Source: Leishmania martiniquensis (lineage: Eukaryota; Euglenozoa; Kinetoplastea; Trypanosomatida; Trypanosomatidae). From it: 64,000 bases of DNA. Shown piece by piece: positions 34,999 to 46,489 of this stretch. The stretch is from NCBI RefSeq assembly GCF_017916325.1, contig NC_090166.1, positions 1,240,228-1,304,227 on the forward strand, read 5' to 3'. The number at the start of each line of letters is the position of its first letter. Position 1 is the first letter of the stretch. The position numbers and the translations under genes are program-made. The notes below the pieces were generated by a model. It made no database searches. It saw only the letters and a list, made by a program, of their open reading frames with translations, and was not told the origin of the DNA.

Positions 34999-35052
34999 CT
35001 GCCCCCGTGGCAGCGGAGGACACAAAGCATATGATGGCGTGAGGAGGGGTGA
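34999..35052 (-). promoter_or_regulatory. candidate trans-splice acceptor for PH-like member 1
   Basis: On the minus strand a pyrimidine-rich stretch (rc of 35038-35052) is followed by cacgggggcag, with the AG at 35000-34999, 34 nt before the ATG at 34965. Pattern-based only. Confidence 0.35.
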
Positions 35053-35376
35053 ACAGCAGCATGGGGCCCGTGTGGAGGCGGTGCAGAGAGAGGGAGGGAG
35101 AGACAGAGAGGCGAATAAGCACGTAGCCCGTGTGGCGCACAGAGAGAGCGACCGCAACGCTTCCCACATCGAGAAGAAAAGCGAGAGAGGAGTCGGCTCA
35201 TGGTGTCCACGTCAGCCGATTCCTTTGTCTGCGGCGCATAGTCACACACGCCCACAAAGAAGCGAGAAAACCGGCAGAGAGGTCCATGAGGCGAACGCGA
35301 CAACACGAAGAGACACACTTTCCGTACTGCTTCTCCCGTCCAACCTCGCGCAACGGCCGCAAAGAGACACGGGTAC

Positions 35377-35872
35377 GCCTCTTTGTGTGCGTGTGGTATC
35401 CTTCCCAGCGGTCCCGTGCCCCACACTCTTCTGGGCAGTAACGCCACGCGCCGCCCTCGCTTCTCCTCCCGCCTCAGCCCCCCTGCCACGTCCCCAAGCG
35501 CCTCCGGTGGCGGCAGGGAGCCAACGCACACACGATGCAGCCGTGCCGGTGCGCCTGACCGCTGCGGGTGGCGGCGGCCAGGTCGTGGATGGGCCTCCGC
35601 CCGGTATGCTCGCGGCGGATAGCACCCTTGTGCCGGCCGAATAGTGCGGTGAGGTGTCGGCGCGGCTCGAGCGTGCCGCGCTCGCTCCCCCCCTGTGCGC
35701 TGGTGTAGGGAGCGCTGCAGCCAGGCGTGTGGGGCGGGCAGGCACGGAGCAGAGGCCGTGCCTGCGACAAGCAAGGCGGTACCTCGCTGCACCGCGTGTG
35801 CGCCCGCTGCTCAACCCTATGCAGTGTTGGGGAAGGGGGGGAGTGGAGGCTGCGGCAGGATGGGGCGCAGTG
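35377..35872 (-). repeat. 0.5 kb dispersed GC-rich repeat, copy 3
   Basis: Nearly identical to 16030-16525 in the same orientation. It is slightly shorter than copies 1 and 2: homology starts at the cctcttt/cctcttc junction and stops at ggatggggcgcagtg. It lies just upstream of PH-like member 1, near its 5' end. Confidence 0.8.
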
Positions 35873-36509
35873 CCGAGCGCCTGCACTATGGCAGAAAAAA
35901 CACTCGGCTCGACGAAGGAGGTGTAAAGCAGTGCGTGAGGACAGCGCGAGCCGTACAACATCCTGACGCAGCGTACACAATACAAAAGTGAAACGAAGAC
36001 GGGGGTGGGCACGGCAAATCGAGCCGGCGCTTTTTTTACGCTTTCCCGAAGACGAAGCGGCTGGGCCAAAGGCGCGGTAGGAGAGCCAATAACAAAGGCG
36101 GCGGCGGGGCACTACAGCGACACATGACACCCATAAGGCTCGACCTCAGCGCAGACGACACACATCATACGCCTGCAGTGATATAAATATATATATATAT
36201 ATTTATGAGCATGGGCAAGCAGCAACAAAAAAGAAACGCAGAAGCACGCGAATGAGCGCTGATGACTCGTGATGTAAAGCAAGCACACACACACATACAT
36301 GCAAAGGTACACAGCAGAGGTGGGGAGAGAGATCGCAGCACATCCACACATACATATCTGTACATATATATATATATATAAACGTGTGTGTGTACGTGTA
36401 TTAACGGAGCCATCGTTGCTTCACTAAGCACCTGAGCGGCGGCGCCACGAATAGCCGCACCTATTCTCACGGTGCCCCCTTTCCCCACAGAGCAGTAGAG
36501 CACCCGCCA

Positions 36510-36820
36510 CAGCAAAGCAGCAGCACCAGTTACAGTTAAGTAAACGAGCGCAACCAGAAGAAACTAAACGACACACACACTCAGAGGGAGAGAGAGATGG
36601 GCTGTGGTGGAGGGGAGGGGAGGGCGGCATCAACACGGCAGCAGCATAGAGAGAGGGAGGGAGGGAGGTGCGCAGTGCAACCTTCGGCATCGGTGACTGT
36701 TGCTCTCTCTGTCTGTTGGCTCAGGCGTCCCACTCGATTAGACACGCATTGACAGACATACGCGTGAGTCCATCGGCCACGCCGCTCAGCACATGCCACC
36801 CTGCCGACGAGCCGCGCCAT
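36510..36820 (+). repeat. direct repeat A, about 0.3 kb
   Basis: Matches 40955-41268 in the same orientation and is almost identical from acacacacactcagaggg (36571) to gagccgcgccat (36820). Relative to B it carries about 24 extra bases after tacagttaagtaaa and lacks a 23-base segment near 36783. It lies about 0.9 kb past the stop codon of the 37753-38289 gene. Confidence 0.85.
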
Positions 36821-37098
36821 AGGCCTTGCGGGCCCCCCTCCCTCCCCCTCACTCATTTTTTTCGTACATTTACTGCGCTGTCAACGTCAGATGCTCACAG
36901 ATACACTGCACGTCACGATCCAAGCTGGCACATACTAGGGCCCAACCCGACAGCATAGGCAATGGCATCGCACCTGAGGGGCATAGTCGACAGTCCATGC
37001 GCACGCCGCCAAGCCCCAGTCCCTGGGCGCTCAGAGACACGACACCCAGCCTCCGCGCCATGACGCCTCCCCTCCTTCAGTTGCTGCCAGCCGCAACG

Positions 37099-37290
37099 CT
37101 ACACACCGCACTGCGGGAATACCCCACGTGAGAATCTGAATGATGTGTAGGCGACGTTTAACGTGCTCGAGTAATGCTTGCGGTATTCGTACCCCAGTAG
37201 TGCATCCAGTGCCACGTAGGAGTGGACGTGCGAAACAGGAGGAGTGCGCAGCAAGAGAGATGCCCGCACAGAGAGCTCAGCATCTTCCAT
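37099..37290 (-). CDS. possible small ORF, 63 aa
   Basis: ATG at 37290 directly after a cgcagg sequence that could be a splice acceptor. The predicted peptide includes HVHSYVALDALLGYEYRKHY and TSFRFSRGVF and has a balanced, globular-looking composition. It is unlike the adjacent low-complexity frames. It has no recognised family, is very short, and lies in the 3' flank of a PH-like gene, so it may be part of a UTR or a gene remnant. Confidence 0.2.
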   Translation of the reverse strand: MEDAELSVRASLLLRTPPVSHVHSYVALDALLGYEYRKHYSSTLNVAYTSFRFSRGVFPQCGV

Positions 37291-37752
37291 CCTGCGAGGT
37301 CAAGCGCCCGACCAAGGAGGCCCAAGCGCGGCGAGTGAGATGTGCATGGCCCAATCGTTAAGTGCACGCTTGTTGCGTTAGACGAGGTGGTCGCTGGGCC
37401 TCGAGGAGCCTGCGAGACTCGACTAGCGCGTTGGTGCAGTGCCACCCAAGGTGGCCCCACGACAGTAAATGGGAAGAAAACAAAAAAAGCGATAGCACTC
37501 TCTCATGAGCTGAGAAGTACAGAGATAGATAAGAAACAAAGTCGGTGATGCACAGTGCACCGTAAAGCCATAGAAAGAAGAACAGAGGGGCGAGGGGGGA
37601 GGGGTGACGGCACCATCTGGGCACAAATGGAGTTCAGTAGTGCGTGTACTGTTGTGGAGGCCGTGTTGACGAGGGGCAGCAATTGGACTAGAAGAAAAAA
37701 ATAAAACAGAGAAGGTGTCCTTGGAGAGCCGAGTGTTTCAGGGAGGACGCCA

Positions 37753-38289
37753 CTATGGAGAGCTGTGCCTCAAGTTGGGGTTCTTCACACAAGTCGGGTC
37801 TGTAACAGCAGCGCGAAGCGCTTTGAATAGAGTCTTAAAATCTCTGGTTGTCATCCCCCGCAGCGTCCACTCGTCGTTGGACACTACCGCGGCGGCAGCG
37901 AGATTTTCGTCCTCTAATGGCTCTTGTTCGCCTGAGAGCTTTTGCATACTCACTTTGAAGGCGCTGTGCTCAGTCGGCGTCATTTTTCTGGTGCCGATCT
38001 GCAGCATTCTGGTGATGGGCGATGAGTCACCGCGGGTGATAGTGCTGCCCCGTATGCACATGGTCCGCCAGGTCTCTGCCGGAAGGTAGGTGACCGAATG
38101 GAACACTGAGCTATACGCAGGAAACGCTTCGACCTCCTTGATTTTTACCATGCAGTGATGATCCGTCTGGGACGCGTCGTTTCGCTTGCTGAGATACAAG
38201 ACGTGGTTCTCCGCGTCTACCGTCAGCACCCGCGTGGTCCACACCTCCTCCCCGATGCGGCTTGATTTCTTCACGACAAACTGCTGCAT
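37753..38289 (-). CDS. PH-like family protein, 178 aa (member 2)
   Basis: ATG at 38289, beginning directly with the domain: QQFVVKK, VWTTRVLTVDAENHVLYLSK (16-35), DHHCMVKIKEVEAFPAYS (43-60), then WRTMCIRGS (74-82) and EWTLRGMTTRDFKTLFKALRAA (140-161). It aligns with member 1 along its whole length, but the signature Trp of the MWP motif is replaced (AFP), the Gly after K-x is lost, and the strand before the linker is altered (ETWRTMCIRG), so it is the most diverged short member. There is no N-terminal extension, signal peptide or membrane span. It is flanked on both sides by spacers holding direct repeats A and B. The function is unknown; a PH-like fold is inferred from the shared pattern. 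Confidence 0.82.
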   Translation of the reverse strand: MQQFVVKKSSRIGEEVWTTRVLTVDAENHVLYLSKRNDASQTDHHCMVKIKEVEAFPAYSSVFHSVTYLPAETWRTMCIRGSTITRGDSSPITRMLQIGTRKMTPTEHSAFKVSMQKLSGEQEPLEDENLAAAAVVSNDEWTLRGMTTRDFKTLFKALRAAVTDPTCVKNPNLRHSSP

Positions 38290-41200
38290 TCCGCTCGACT
38301 ACGCGTCTGTGAAGAAGGCAGGAGAGAGAAGTACGCGCCAACAGCCACAACAACAAAAAAGGGGCTTCCGTGGTTAGTGCCTGCTGATATGACAGCACCC
38401 TTTCCTTGGTGTGGGTGGAAAGAGTCGAGCACGCCAGACACACTGGAGAAGAGGTTTTACCTCGAAGCACAACGGGTGGGGAGCCAGCGCCTCCCGAAGA
38501 CAGAGAGCCAACAGAAACGGTGAAAGCGCACAGATATTTTTGCTCGATGCTTGTATTTCTTTTCGGCGTGTGTGCTTGCCTGCGTCGAAAATAGCACCGC
38601 TGAGAGGTGCGGGCAACAGGGACGCCGCAGGAGCGTGTCTGCAACAGCGCAGAAGCTCAAAGTGCGAGAGAGGCGATGATGAGCGACGAGGTGTTTGAAG
38701 CAGCAGCGGTCGAATGAGTATATATAGAAAGGGAAAGAGGAAGAGGCCACCGAAACGCACAAACACACACACACACAAAGCAATGAGCGACCTGTCGAGA
38801 AAACACGACGGCTTAGGCCTCGATCAGCACAGTAGCCTCGATGAAACGAAAGTGTGGTACACGTGTCTCCTCAGTGAAGCAATGGAAAGGCTTCTTGGAC
38901 CCAATGTAATAGGTGCGCTCGTGACAGCTGCGCAGTGGAGCATCGAATGCTTGGAAAAAAAATAAAGCAGAAAAGTCACGTTCGGATGTGCATCCCCCTC
39001 TGCATTCAGGATTGCCGTGCGATCAGCTGAGGAGGAGGGGGGAAGCGACGTGCACTGAGAACTCCTTTCGGGGTGAAAAAGGGGTGCCGCGTTGAAGACA
39101 GGAGAGAAGAAGAGAGGAGAAGAGAGGAGAGGCAGTGGAAGAGAGAGGCTGCGGGTAGGGTGCCATGGGCGTTTTGCACACGGAGGGTCCAATGGTGGAC
39201 CCCCGGTGAGGGGGGTGTTCCTTCGCCTTCCCTGCAGGGGCCAAAAAAAAAAGAAAGAAAGAAAAGAAAAAAAAGGGGTACTTTGGCAGCGGAAACGCTC
39301 CCTTTGGCCCACCGAGGCGGGGCGCTCCGATGACTATTCGCTGCCTCCGTGTCATTCCCTTTTTTCGTCTTTTTGTTTTTTTCGTCTTTCGTTCGCTGTT
39401 GGGGCGAACATCCGTCACGAAACAGAGAGGAAAGAGACGCAGACAAACGAAAAGCCGTCCAAAGCACACAACCGACGCAGCCGTCCACTCGATGGACGTA
39501 CAGAGAGAGAGACAGACAGAGAGGGGGAGATGGAGGGTGATAGGGAGGCTGCCCCGCCCTGCCCCCGAAAAGCACACACACACACACATACACACGAGCA
39601 CCTCCGCCCCTCTCATGACATCTCCCCGGAAAGAGTACAAAAACCACACAGAGGCAGACACACAAACAAAAAAGCGGTGAGGGAAGGGGTGAAGTGACGC
39701 ATGAGAGAGAGAGCGGGCGGGCAAGGGGACGCCCATAAGGAGTGTTTGAGGGCGTGAGGGAAAGGCGCCGTCAAAGTGGTGGACGCGGGGGACGATGGCA
39801 AGAAAGACGTAGTCGCGGTGTAGAAAAAAAAAGGAATGTCAACAGACAATGTCGGCCTCCAAATAAGAAAAAAAGGAGAGCAGGCGCTTGAGAGTCGTGG
39901 AGAGAGCATAAAGGGAGAGCGCGCGCGACTGCAGCCGGTGAGGGAGCGACATCGTTCGTATTACCCTTGCCCATTATTTCACAGCAGCCCTCTGCTCACA
40001 CCGAAGCACACAGGCGACCCTTAAGAAAAAAAAAACGGCACCACTGAGCGCCATTCATATGTCAAAAAAGAAAGAAAAACGAAGGAAAAGAGACAAGCGC
40101 AAAGGAGTGACACTGTCTGTCTGTGTATGTGTAAGTCTGTGTGTGTGTGTGTGTGTGACGAGGGACGAACGAGGAGGGCAGAGGGGCGGGGGGAGATACC
40201 CTAAATGGGCCGACATCAAAGGCGATGGGGAGAGAGGCTCTCTCATTGGATCAGGTATGCTTTGAAACGACTGGCATGAGCGGACGAGACATGGCGTTCG
40301 AGTAGCACAGAGCGTCTCGCCAGCCTCAGATTATTGCACCTTTCACAGAAGAGATCCGAACGAAGGAAAAAAGACGCCCTTCTCCACCGCTGCATCTTCA
40401 CGCGCTGGCTGGCACAGGCATGCGCATAGCGCAGGCCAGAGACGCTGCCCCCCGCCTTCGCTAAACCAACACACATACAGACACACACACACACACGCAA
40501 ACGCAGCGGCGCCCCAGGATTGGCAGGCTCAGTGATCTAAGGTAAAGCGTGCGTGGCGTTGTGCAGAAAAGGGACGGAGCTCTCAATCAGCCCCCGTTTG
40601 AGCTGCGAGCCCCAAACAAAAGATGGACGAGGAGGAGCCTACTCGAAAGAGTATGCATTACGAAACCCTTCAGGTATGAAGGGCGCACTCATAGCTGATA
40701 GGAGGGCCGGCTGTGAGAACAGGAAACGAGGAGAGGCGAATGACTGAGAGTACTACGCTTCCTCTTTCCCCTCTTTTCGAAGTATCTCTGCGGCGGTCCA
40801 GCACGGCGGCGTCATGCTCTCCCCGGTCATTACACCGTGGGGGTATAGGAGAAGGGGCGAAAACCTCCCATCCCCTTTACACAAATAAACGGAAGAAAAG
40901 CGCAGCCATGCACGGAGAGAACAGTCTCCGGCGCGATGCGTGCCAAATAGAATGACAGCAATGCAGCAGCAGCACTCGCTACAGTTAAGTAAATGACACA
41001 CACACTCAGAGGGAGAGAGAGATGGGCTGTGGTGGAGGGGAGGGGAGGGCGGCATCAACACGGCAGCAGCATAGAGAGAGGGAGGGAGGGAGGTGCGCAG
41101 TGCAACCTTCGGCATCGGTGACTGTTGCTCTCTCTGTCTGTTGGCTCAGGCGTCCCACTCGATTAGACACGCATTGACAGACATACGCGTGAGTCCATCG

Positions 41201-43144
41201 GCCACGCCCGCTCGAGCACCAGCTACACGCCGCTCAGCACATGCCACCCTGCCGACGAGCCGCGCCATGGTAGCATCGTGATGAGGCAGCCAAGCCTCCC
41301 TGCGCTCAATGCGCTAAGTCAGCTTCCTCGTGTGCGAGCGGAGAGAGAGAGGAAGAGCGGGGCGCAGAAGCATCGGAAGATCGACTGGCAGCCAATCAGA
41401 TTTTCTTTACTCGAGGAGGTCGTTGCAGCGTGCTCATATTAGGGTGCTCTCCAAGGCTGCAGCTGCTCCGCCGTAAAAGTGTTCACGGGAGGCATTCCTG
41501 CAGCGTTGACGGGCGCCGTGGCTACCACAGAGAACCTCCGCCAGGTGGTTTTGGGCCAGCCGCCGCGGCACTCAAAAAGAGAAAAAGACCAATCACTGCA
41601 GCGCACTCGGGCAAGCGCAGAGCTCTCAGCTCCACAAGTCCATCCGCGAGCCTTAGACCGCGGCGACAACGTGCAGACCAATGCCGCAAAAGGAGCGGAG
41701 ACACACGCCAAGAGGGCTGAGGGCAGCCGCCCGTCCCTCTCGGTAAGTGTGTTCGTAGGCTAAATTCAGTCGACTGTGTTTGCCACGCACTGAAGAGCTC
41801 CTGCGTACGCCCACCGCGGGAGGGGAGGTTGAAGAGGCTCAGTGCTGTCGCCTCCCGTGGTTCAGCCGTCATGCCGCTCGCGTGGAATGTTCGTCTGGTG
41901 AAGAGGAGAGGATCGTGAGATCATCAACAAATGAGGGAGTGGTGGGCTTCGGATATCTTTTCTGAAGTCCCTGCGCGCCACGCCCGGTAGGTCGGTGGGC
42001 AGAAGGCGACCCTCGGCGCGAGCTATTCGGGGCTTTAAATGGAAATGGGGGGCCGTCTAAGAGGGGCGGAGGTGAAGCTTCACGAAAAGACGAGCCGAGC
42101 CGTCACGTACATGAGGAGGCGAGCCGCAAAAAAAAAACTGATGTATTCCACAGGCCACGCACTCGCGCAAGCAGCCACGACCACCCCACCCACTTAACGC
42201 CACTGCGGGATGCTGCTATGCTCGATCGTACAAGGCGTGAGCACCACGACAGAATGGAGAAGACGCAAGGCAGAAGGGAATTCGAATAAGCAAGAGGCTG
42301 TGAGGCGAAGAAAAAAAAAGAAGCGAACGTCCGGGGTGCACAGAGAAAGAGAAACGCAAGTGTGGGGAGAAGCGATGCAAAGAGAAGTAAGACGAGGCTC
42401 AGTAGGCGAAGAAGGCGGGTGAAAGCATCAGCCATATCGGAACGCAAAAGCGGGAGAGAGAGGGAGAAGGGGTGGTGGTGGTGGTGGTGCATCACTCTGA
42501 GCCGGTGCCTCCACAAGGACTAAGGGAGCGGCATACGCGCGCACTCGCGAAAACAGAAGAGAAGGCCCTTTGCACGAACACCAACGAAGCAACAAAAAAG
42601 GACAAGGAGGAATAAACCAAGAGAAAAGGCATCAGCAGTACAGACACGCAGACATCGCCACTGCAGTCTGTGAGTGTGTTGCCCTTTCCCTTCATATTTT
42701 TTTGAGGGGAAGAGGGGCTGTGCGCTCTCTATGAATGTGCACGTATGTCGTGGGAAGAGGGGCAGGGGAGAAGCGGAAAGAAAAAGGAAAAGAGGAGGAG
42801 ACGAGCACGTGGAGACCAGCGATCGGCAACTGGAGGAACAGCGCCACAGAGAGAGAGAAAGATAAAAGGTGTGAGAGAGAAAACAGCAGCAAAGAGGGGA
42901 AAAAAAAACAGCAGCGACGTACAGACAATCGTGCAGAGGCAACAGCAGCAGAGAGGAGTCGGTGCGTGTACGTATGGGGGGGGACGAGAGAGAGAGATGT
43001 GGATAAAGGACAAGCGAAGAGCCCCCTCCCCAAAACGAACCAGCGTAGGCATCACTTACCATACGGAGTCCTCACAATATATAAAGAGCGCGAAACGCAC
43101 TGGCAGACACACTCCAACAAGAGGGAGAGTCTGACGCACACCCC
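38290..43144. other. intergenic region, 4.9 kb, between PH-like members 2 and 3
   Basis: This holds direct repeat B (40955-41268), CA/GT runs (39570-39592, 40137-40157, 40482-40496) and purine-rich spacer. The interval 41430-41960 has a more even composition and several overlapping frames on both strands (for example minus 41439-41711, ending NTFTAEQLQPWRAP), but none with a recognisable domain. No gene is called. Confidence 0.5.
40955..41268 (+). repeat. direct repeat B, about 0.3 kb
   Basis: The partner of repeat A (36510-36820). It includes a 23-base insertion at 41209-41231 (cgctcgagcaccagctacac...) not present in A. It lies about 1.9 kb past the stop of the 43145-43819 gene, the same side of a PH-like gene as repeat A, which points to duplication of a gene together with its 3' flank. 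Confidence 0.85.
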
Positions 43145-43819
43145 TCATGGAACAGCGGTAATGTGAACCGTATTGACGCCCTCCAGCTGGCTCTCCCACT
43201 CTTTCTTCACCTTCATGAGACCCTCTGTCGCGTTTGTTGTGAAGACCTTTCGCTTCGACCCGTCTTGATTCTTGCAGCGCAGGAACAACATCACGGCAAG
43301 CTCAAACGAGTCAATGGAGGGGAAAGTGACAACCCATGAGACAGCAGTGTTCTCATTGGATGAAGAGGAGGAGGAGGTGTGAAAGACAGGATTGTTCCTG
43401 GAAAAGATGTCTTTCACTGTCAGCCGCTTTGTCGAGCTCGTCCCCGTAATGGAATCTTCCGCAGCGACCGATGCAGCGACCAGGGCCTGGATGCTACTTC
43501 GCATCATCGACCGTACCGGCGTGCGATTCGTGAGGGGAACCTCCTTCCCCGTGATGCACAGCACGAGCTTTGCCTTCAAGGAGCTAAATTTGTTCTCGAT
43601 GAGGTTGCAGCTGTAGTGCGGCCACATCTCTACCTTCTCCACAAGAAGGGAGCGGTGCGAGACGTCCTGCGGCTTATTCTTGCGACTGATCGTCACCATG
43701 CAGGTACTCGGGTCAATGGTCAGGATGCGGGTGGACCACCTGCCCCGCTCGTACGTGCCCCGCTTCTGCACGACGACCTGTGTAGCGCTGGTAACACTTG
43801 GCGGCTGCGTCTCGCTCAT
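43145..43819 (-). CDS. PH-like family protein, 224 aa (member 3)
   Basis: ATG at 43819 (MSETQPPSVTSATQ). The frame is open to 43924 but without another ATG. Seen: VVVQKRGTYERGRWSTRILTI (15-35), VTISRKNKPQDVSHRSL (42-58), VEKVEMWPHY (60-69), FSSLKAKLVLCITGKEV (78-94), a variable Ser-rich linker (about 95-158), SWVVTFPSIDSFELAVMLFL (161-180) and a last helix with KVKKEW (203-208). It is closest to member 4 (46490-47155), sharing the ISRK, EMWPxY, SLKAK and KKxW motifs in order and spacing. The PH-like fold is inferred from these strands and the Trp-led helix. No targeting signal was seen. Function unknown. Confidence 0.87.
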   Translation of the reverse strand: MSETQPPSVTSATQVVVQKRGTYERGRWSTRILTIDPSTCMVTISRKNKPQDVSHRSLLVEKVEMWPHYSCNLIENKFSSLKAKLVLCITGKEVPLTNRTPVRSMMRSSIQALVAASVAAEDSITGTSSTKRLTVKDIFSRNNPVFHTSSSSSSNENTAVSWVVTFPSIDSFELAVMLFLRCKNQDGSKRKVFTTNATEGLMKVKKEWESQLEGVNTVHITAVP

Positions 43820-46489
43820 GATGGCTTTCGTACAGATGCAGTAAGCCGAGGAGACACCTGGGCGCTGCTTCCCGGTCACTCTTCGCGAAAGTGCTGGTGA
43901 GGCAGGCGATTCCACGAGGGACAAGCGTGATGATCTGTGGTCGAGCTAGTGATGGGGAGGGAGGGGGAGGGGGTAAGGCGTTGGAAGAAGGCGGATCAAG
44001 CGGCGGGTACGCTGCGTCTCAGCATGTCCTTATTTGTGTAGCGTTTGTAAGTGTATGGTGCGTGCGTGTGTGTGTGTGGTGGGGGGAAAGAATGGCACTG
44101 ATGGTTGGGCATAGGCATAGAACACGTGAAGCAGTCCAGTGCGGCTCGCTGAGCGCGGAGGATATCTCATGCTCTGTCATCACCCCATCCACCCCGCAAA
44201 GCCAAGCGACTCCAAGCTTTACCCTTGTTGGATACACGGCGCGCACAGGTCTACTCTGTGCAGCACAAGACCCCAGACGGAGCTTTGTGGTCGCACAGGC
44301 CTGTCGGAAGTTCCCTTCGCTGCTTTTTTTTTCCTACACATATTTGACTTGAGGTAAACACATGTTTGTCGTTTACATGTGTTCCCCCTCCCCCCTTTTG
44401 TTTGGGAGCGCCCCATCGGAGACGCTCCAGACACACAGGCGAGTCAAGGTCGGATACGCACTGCACCGTTTGATGGTCCTTCCCTCTCAAGAGAAAAAAA
44501 GAAGCGAGTCGCAACCGAAATGAGGCGAGAGGAGGTTGTGCCCCTTCGCTGTGTGATGGCTGTGCTGGATGTGTCAGAAGTTGGCTGGGAGGGGAGTACG
44601 CCCGGTGGCCGCCGGCGAAAGGACCGTGGGCGTTCTGGAGAGCGGGAAGAGAGAGGGCACATGCAGCCGAGGAAGGGTGGCGCCGTTCGTTGGCGCTCGC
44701 GCCGGCATTCCCACCACCGCCACCCTTCTTGCCGAAACACGCTCTTCTTCGGCAGTCGCTGCCCTTCCAGACACTGCCGCCTTGCGTGGCGGTCCGTGCA
44801 GAATGAGTGTAAGAGTACGATGCGAGGAGGAGGAGGAGGTGGTGCGGAGAAACAAATGAGACGCCGTACGTTGTCGTGGTGTGGGGGAGGGAGCAGCAGT
44901 GCGTACGGTACAGGGAAAGGGGCAGCGACGGCTTACGCGAGGGTAGGGGTGGGTGGGGGGTGGGTGGAAGACGGAAGAAGAGCAAAGATGACCACGCGAT
45001 GTGCGCACACATTTTGTTTGTCCCTTCGAAGGCGTTTCGCCGCGGCACCCGGAGAAGGGCCAACTTGCAATGGTGAAGAGGGGATTCGGGAGAGAGAAGA
45101 GGGGTGGAGAAGGACAGTGAGGAGGGGATGGACTGAAGGGGAAACCGAGAGGAAGGCCAGAGGCGGGGCTCCCTGTGCGAGACGGGAGGGAGAGGAGAAG
45201 GGAAGGGTCGAGGATGTGTGCCAAGGAACTTCACGCATGGCGGGGGGAGGGAGGGGGAGGGCAGGGGAGTGGGTATGAATGATCGCGAGAGGGGGCGTAC
45301 AGAACAGACGCGCCGGCGCGCAGCTGTGCATGCGAGGAAATAGAAGAGGGGGGAAGAGAATGGGATGGACAAGGAGGCGGCGGGGGGAGGCATACAAAAT
45401 AAATGAGAGGGCACATACACACACACACAGAGAAAAAAAGCATTGCTAGAGGGTGCTGGCAGGCACGCATCTGCTCATGTGACGCGTGAGCAACGCCAAT
45501 GCTTCACTGGGCAACACCTTGCGTGGAGCAAGGCAGAGAGCACATCATTATATATATATGTGTAAGCATACATACGCATATTTGGGTGTACATACGTACA
45601 AAGCACGGGTGAAAGGGAGCAAAGGCGTCCCCAGAGAGCTATGGGGACGGAATCGGAAAGGGCGCGCGGTAGATGCGCGGAGAGGGGGCGGGGCGCACCT
45701 TCTTTGCATGCAAAGCAGAAGTGCGTCCCTCCGCGCTACCCTCCTCTATGAGGAAGAGAGCACATCGCACCACCGCAACGCCCTCCAATGCACAACGCCA
45801 GCAGAGAGAGGCAAGGAGGAGGAGAAGTCAGAGAGAGAGATTGCGGAGGCGGTTCGACCGCACAGGCATAGAGGAGAGGAGCTATACGAAGATTCAAAAG
45901 ATGGGAAGGATGGGGGGGCAGTGCAGTAGCAGGCGGAGAACAACAGGGAAAAGACGGTGCTTCCATCGCTTCGCACGGCGTTAACCGCAAAACAGTGTCG
46001 AGACGACCGCTTTCATCCGCGCATGTGTGTGCGTGGGGGTGGGGGAGGGGGGAGGGGAGAGAGAGTCATGAACACATTGAAGAAAGGAGAGAGGGAAGAG
46101 AGGTAAGGGAGGGAGGGGGGTGTCGCGAACGGCAGCTTCACGAGGAGAAGGCGCCTTGTGTAGCGCCTTCAAAGGGCTCGAAAACATCGTAAGAAAAGGC
46201 GGATGGCAGCAGGCGATCCTCTCGGGCCAACCTCAGCCGTGAGGTGGCTACCCACAAAGGCATGGGCTCAGGCGCTCTGAAAGGAGACCTCCAGTGAAAC
46301 GTGCTCGGCTGTCGCAAGAGGGGCAGCAAGTCACGCGCCATCATCTCCAGGCACACCTGAGCGGCGACGAGTACCACCGAAAGCCGGTCGCTTGTGCTTG
46401 CTGGCGCCTCTCCCTCATGGGCACGCACCGCTAAAAGAGTCACGACACACAACCGCGCCCCGCACTCTCAGAATACCGGATGATGCACT
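43820..46489. other. intergenic region, 2.7 kb
   Basis: Spacer between PH-like members 3 and 4. It has a GT run near 44067-44080, a CA run near 45418-45430 and a TA run at 45549-45562. A coding-like minus frame at 46138-46452 (ending SYDVFEPFEGATQGAFSS) has no usable ATG at its start and sits in the 3' flank of member 4. Long frames at 44251-45426 are low-complexity. No gene is called. Confidence 0.55.

Larger units (their letters stand above)
34966..37752. other. intergenic region, 2.8 kb, between PH-like members 1 and 2
   Basis: This holds dispersed repeat copy 3 (35377-35872), TA runs at 36182-36204 and 36362-36381, direct repeat A (36510-36820), and a small open frame of 63 codons at 37099-37290. 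Confidence 0.6.

Noticed and set aside
44251..45426. Overlapping long frames of 391 (minus) and 299 (plus) codons
   Set aside because: Both low-complexity (Ser/Pro/Leu and Arg/Gly/Glu), covering the same spacer; no clear domain; neither has ATG context or third-position bias convincing for coding.
46138..46452. 104-codon minus open frame just past PH-like member 4
   Set aside because: Starts with TTG and has no usable early ATG; composition somewhat coding-like but no motif; may be 3' UTR.
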